From positions 66,034 through 130,033 of the forward strand of contig JADGDD010000002.1 of NCBI GenBank assembly GCA_016745075.1: a stretch of 64,000 nt of DNA, given 5' to 3'. The DNA comes from Planctomycetota bacterium. Lineage in GTDB: Bacteria; Planctomycetota; UBA11346. The translations under genes were made by a program, and so were the position numbers. The number at the start of each line of letters is the position of its first letter. Positions within the stretch are counted from its first letter, which is position 1. Positions 61,796 through 64,000 of the stretch are shown here, in pieces. The notes under the pieces were generated by a model. That model had not been told where the DNA came from and ran no database searches. It saw nothing but the letters and a program-made list of their open reading frames with translations.

Positions 61796-62463
61796 GCGAG
61801 GAAGCCTCCGTCTACGACGATGTTTTGCCCAGTGAGATAGGTGTTTTCTTCAGAAATAAGGTATTGCACGGTAGTGGCAATTTCAGATGGGTCAGCAAAC
61901 CGCCTTAAGGGAATATCTTTGCTGAAATTTTCAATAGCTTGCTTATTTAATACTCGAAAGGTCAGTTCTGTTGCGGTGAAACCTGGAGCAAGACCATTAA
62001 TGAGAATATTGTGAGGACCAAGCTCTCTGGCGAGTGCTTTTGTTTGCCCAAGTAATCCAAATTTAGACGTTGAATAGAGGGTGCGGCGTTCGATAGAACG
62101 TTCTCCCCAAATAGATGTTATATTAACAATCCGGCCGCGTTGTTGTTGTTTCATATGCGGGACAACAGCCTGTATAAGTTTTAACGGAGCAACGACATTA
62201 ATTTGATTTAATGAGTCGATGTCTTCGTCTGTGATGTCCTCAATCTCTTTAACAATATTTATGCCAGCGTTGTTGATAAGTATATCAATAGCACAATGTT
62301 CTGGTTTCGCAAAGTAATTGGCTATAGAAGCTCGGTTATCTAAAGCGAGTTCATCGCGAGTCGGTGCAATAACCTTATAACAATCATATGATTCGAGCTT
62401 TTCTTTGATAGCAGAGCCGATGCCTCGGGCCCCGCCTGTTAATAAGACGCGGTATGTGTTCAT
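61792..62463 (-). CDS. Short-chain dehydrogenase/reductase
   Basis: A 223-residue classical SDR: TGGARGIGSAIKEKL, ILINNAGINIVKEIED, VNITSIWGER (Ser), YSTSKFGLLG (Tyr, Lys) and the C-terminal YLTGQNIVVDGG. Overlaps the cyclase gene by four bases. Probably another redox step of the same sugar or cyclitol pathway. Substrate unknown. Confidence 0.9.
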   Translation of the reverse strand: MNTYRVLLTGGARGIGSAIKEKLESYDCYKVIAPTRDELALDNRASIANYFAKPEHCAIDILINNAGINIVKEIEDITDEDIDSLNQINVVAPLKLIQAVVPHMKQQQRGRIVNITSIWGERSIERRTLYSTSKFGLLGQTKALARELGPHNILINGLAPGFTATELTFRVLNKQAIENFSKDIPLRRFADPSEIATTVQYLISEENTYLTGQNIVVDGGFLA

Positions 62464-62464
62464 C

Positions 62465-63502
62465 TTAACCTTCGTCTGTGCTATCTAATGGTTCATGGTT
62501 GTCATAATAACCAGATTTGTCATAGACATCTTCAATAAGAGTCATGACTCTCAAAGCGTCTTGGCTGCGGCCATGGACCATTGGGTTATCGCCGTTTATT
62601 GCTTCGGCAAATTCGTTGATTTCATATCTCCAAGAATCATCTTGTTCAAAACTCATATTAGTTTCGTCAGGTTTACCCATAGCAGTTGTGTGCTCATTAG
62701 CACGTTTGCCAATAATCAATTGTTCTGGGGCATAACTTCGTGTTGCAGATAAAATACCATCAAGATTTACGTAGCCTTTTTCAAACATAATTTCGAGCAG
62801 GAATTTATGTCGCCAGTGAGTTGCCGAAGAATGGACGGTAGCAATAAGTCCTTCTTGGCTTTTCATCATTACAAAAGCATTATCTTCAGCTTCTACGTCC
62901 CAATGTGCATTGGTTAGGAAGGCTTGATTGTCTTCGAATGTTTGTCCAGAAAAATAGAGAATAAGATCAAGCATGTGGATACCTTGATCCATAAGGATAC
63001 CACCACCAGAATATTTACGGTAGTTCCTCCACTCTTTGTGGTAATCAATGCTGCCTGCTTTTCCATAGACACCGCGCATCCAAAGAATTTTACCCATCTC
63101 TCCACTATCAATAGCCTTTTTCGCTTCCATGACTGAATAATGAAAGCGATGATTAAATCCATATTTGAGGATGCGGCCTTCTTCTTGCTCTACAGCCATG
63201 ACTTTTTTAAGTTCGGCAACCGTTTTAGCTGGAGGTTTTTCACAGAAAACATGACAGCCTGCTCGTAATCCTTTTATTGTGTACTCAGAAGCGACACTAT
63301 TAAAGGCACAGATGAAAAGAGCGTCTATGTTTTGCTGAAGCAGTGTATCAAAATCTTCACAAACAACTACTTCTTCATGACCTTCAATCACGTTATGATT
63401 AATATCATAAATAGCCACGAGTTCCATGTCATCGCGTGCTAAGACGGCTTCAGCACGAATTTTTCCCATTTTTCCAAAGCCAGCAATTCCTACACGTATC
63501 AC
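62465..63502 (-). CDS. Gfo/Idh/MocA-family oxidoreductase
   Basis: A 345-residue NAD(P)-dependent dehydrogenase. N-terminal GIAGFGKMGKIRAEAV, then FICAFNSVASEY, HVFCEKPPAKTVAEL with the catalytic EKP lysine, YGFNHRFHY and GGILMDQGIHMLDLILYF with the family's DxxxH. Acts on sugars or cyclitols. It overlaps the phosphatase gene by four bases and precedes the SDR by one base. Confidence 0.92.
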   Translation of the reverse strand: MIRVGIAGFGKMGKIRAEAVLARDDMELVAIYDINHNVIEGHEEVVVCEDFDTLLQQNIDALFICAFNSVASEYTIKGLRAGCHVFCEKPPAKTVAELKKVMAVEQEEGRILKYGFNHRFHYSVMEAKKAIDSGEMGKILWMRGVYGKAGSIDYHKEWRNYRKYSGGGILMDQGIHMLDLILYFSGQTFEDNQAFLTNAHWDVEAEDNAFVMMKSQEGLIATVHSSATHWRHKFLLEIMFEKGYVNLDGILSATRSYAPEQLIIGKRANEHTTAMGKPDETNMSFEQDDSWRYEINEFAEAINGDNPMVHGRSQDALRVMTLIEDVYDKSGYYDNHEPLDSTDEG

Positions 63503-64000
63503 GCTTGATTCTCCTGTTGTGTGCTGAGCAGTCTATCGACAAACTCTCGGACGGCACCTTCGCCACCTTTACTCTGTAAATGAACAATTCCTGGGATTGA
63601 TTGCACGGTGTCGTGCGCATCAGCAGGACAGGCTGCGTGGCCTACATGTTCTAATAGTTCTTTGCAATTAATATCATCACCGATGTAGGCAACTTCGTTC
63701 AGGCTTATGCCATGTTCTTGGCAGACAGCTTGAACTTTTTCAAGTTTGCCACAATGTTCTTCACCTTGATAGAGGTAATCAACTTTGAGTTTTTTTGCTC
63801 GACGTTCAACAAGCTTTGTCTTCTCACTTGTTATAATGCCAGTAATAACACCACGATTACGAAGTAGTTCAAACCCTTTGCCATCTCGTGTGTTGAATTT
63901 TTTAAGTTCATCACCGGATTCACTATAATACATACCGGCATCAGTGAGGGTTCCGTCAACATCAGAGAAAAACATTTTGATGGGGCTCGGATGGCTTGAG
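63499..64000 (-). CDS. KdsC-like HAD phosphatase (runs off right edge)
   Basis: HAD superfamily phosphatase of the KdsC type that removes the phosphate from 8-P ulosonic acids such as Kdo or sialic-acid precursors. It contains the nucleophile motif FFSDVDGTLTD, DGKGFELLRNRGVITGIITSE, and VAYIGDDINCKELL. The frame stays open to the window edge (upstream SSHPSPIKM), and the only ATG, 63975, lacks a ribosome binding site and trims the usual N-terminus, so the true start is probably outside. With the cytidylyltransferase it marks a CMP-activated acidic sugar pathway; the condensing synthase is not in the window. Confidence 0.88.
   Translation of the reverse strand, partial: SSHPSPIKMFFSDVDGTLTDAGMYYSESGDELKKFNTRDGKGFELLRNRGVITGIITSEKTKLVERRAKKLKVDYLYQGEEHCGKLEKVQAVCQEHGISLNEVAYIGDDINCKELLEHVGHAACPADAHDTVQSIPGIVHLQSKGGEGAVREFVDRLLSTQQENQA

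Noticed and set aside
1..64000. CRISPR arrays, insertion sequences or prophage
   Set aside because: No regularly spaced short repeats, transposase, integrase or phage structural gene was found on either strand.

Overview
The window looks like a chromosomal segment of a Gram-negative, motile, aerobically respiring bacterium, most likely of the PVC superphylum (Planctomycetes/Lentisphaerae/Verrucomicrobia relatives). The clues are a DUF2231 membrane protein fused to a planctomycete-type cytochrome c domain, a type IV pilin/pseudopilin of the kind abundant in that group, a Hanks-type Ser/Thr kinase, a fused SecDF, and fliW-csrA. The assignment is inference; no rRNA or other phylogenetic marker is complete here. 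Base composition is fairly balanced by eye and becomes more AT-rich in the surface-protein block (33.3-38.3 kb) and the polysaccharide locus (45.4-64 kb).

Layout. 1-14 kb: the N-terminal part of a Ser/Thr kinase leaving the left edge; dus; dapB; a membrane di-haem cytochrome c; a GH5-like glycosidase; leucyl aminopeptidase; a MATE exporter; a run of an exported CAP-domain protein, an exported zinc metallopeptidase-like protein and a DUF2231-cytochrome; then fliW, csrA, an HDOD protein and a NYN-domain RNase-like protein. 14.0-14.4 kb: a tRNA-Arg(CCT) gene whose 3' part, its flank and a terminator hairpin are tandemly duplicated. 14.5-29 kb: recN and a STAS protein, then on the minus strand a Wzy_C/O-antigen-ligase-like protein directly downstream of a pilin, a three-gene ABC exporter unit, secDF and yajC, a small exported protein and a hybrid histidine kinase. 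29-33 kb: maf, a metallophosphoesterase, argB-argF and rph.

33.3-38.3 kb: a tightly overlapping trio encoding a 1178-residue exported repeat protein, a lipoprotein with an FGE/SUMF1-type domain and a small outer-membrane-like protein, followed by an O6-alkylguanine methyltransferase. 38.9-41.3 kb: two paralogous membrane-anchored coiled-coil proteins ending in BRCT-like domains. 41.7-45.3 kb: nitrogen assimilation (amt, P-II, glnA), in which P-II would sense nitrogen status and gate Amt while GlnA carries a conserved adenylylation tyrosine.

45.4-64 kb: one long minus-strand surface-polysaccharide locus running off the right edge. Its proximal part (upper coordinates) builds an activated sugar: KdsC-like phosphatase, Gfo/Idh dehydrogenase, SDR, 3-dehydroquinate-synthase-like cyclase, D-2-hydroxyacid dehydrogenase, a CMP-sugar cytidylyltransferase fused to a cupin, another SDR and a DUF4862 TIM-barrel protein. 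Its distal part carries GT-B-type transferases, an acyltransferase, a Wzx flippase, a Wzy-like polymerase, a GT2, an epimerase, an initiating sugar-phosphate transferase and a WbpM/CapD-type 4,6-dehydratase. The whole resembles a Wzx/Wzy-dependent capsule or O-antigen pathway. The most novel-looking parts are the membrane BRCT-like pair, the putative CMP-sugar/cyclitol branch with its cytidylyltransferase-cupin fusion, and the repeat-protein trio.
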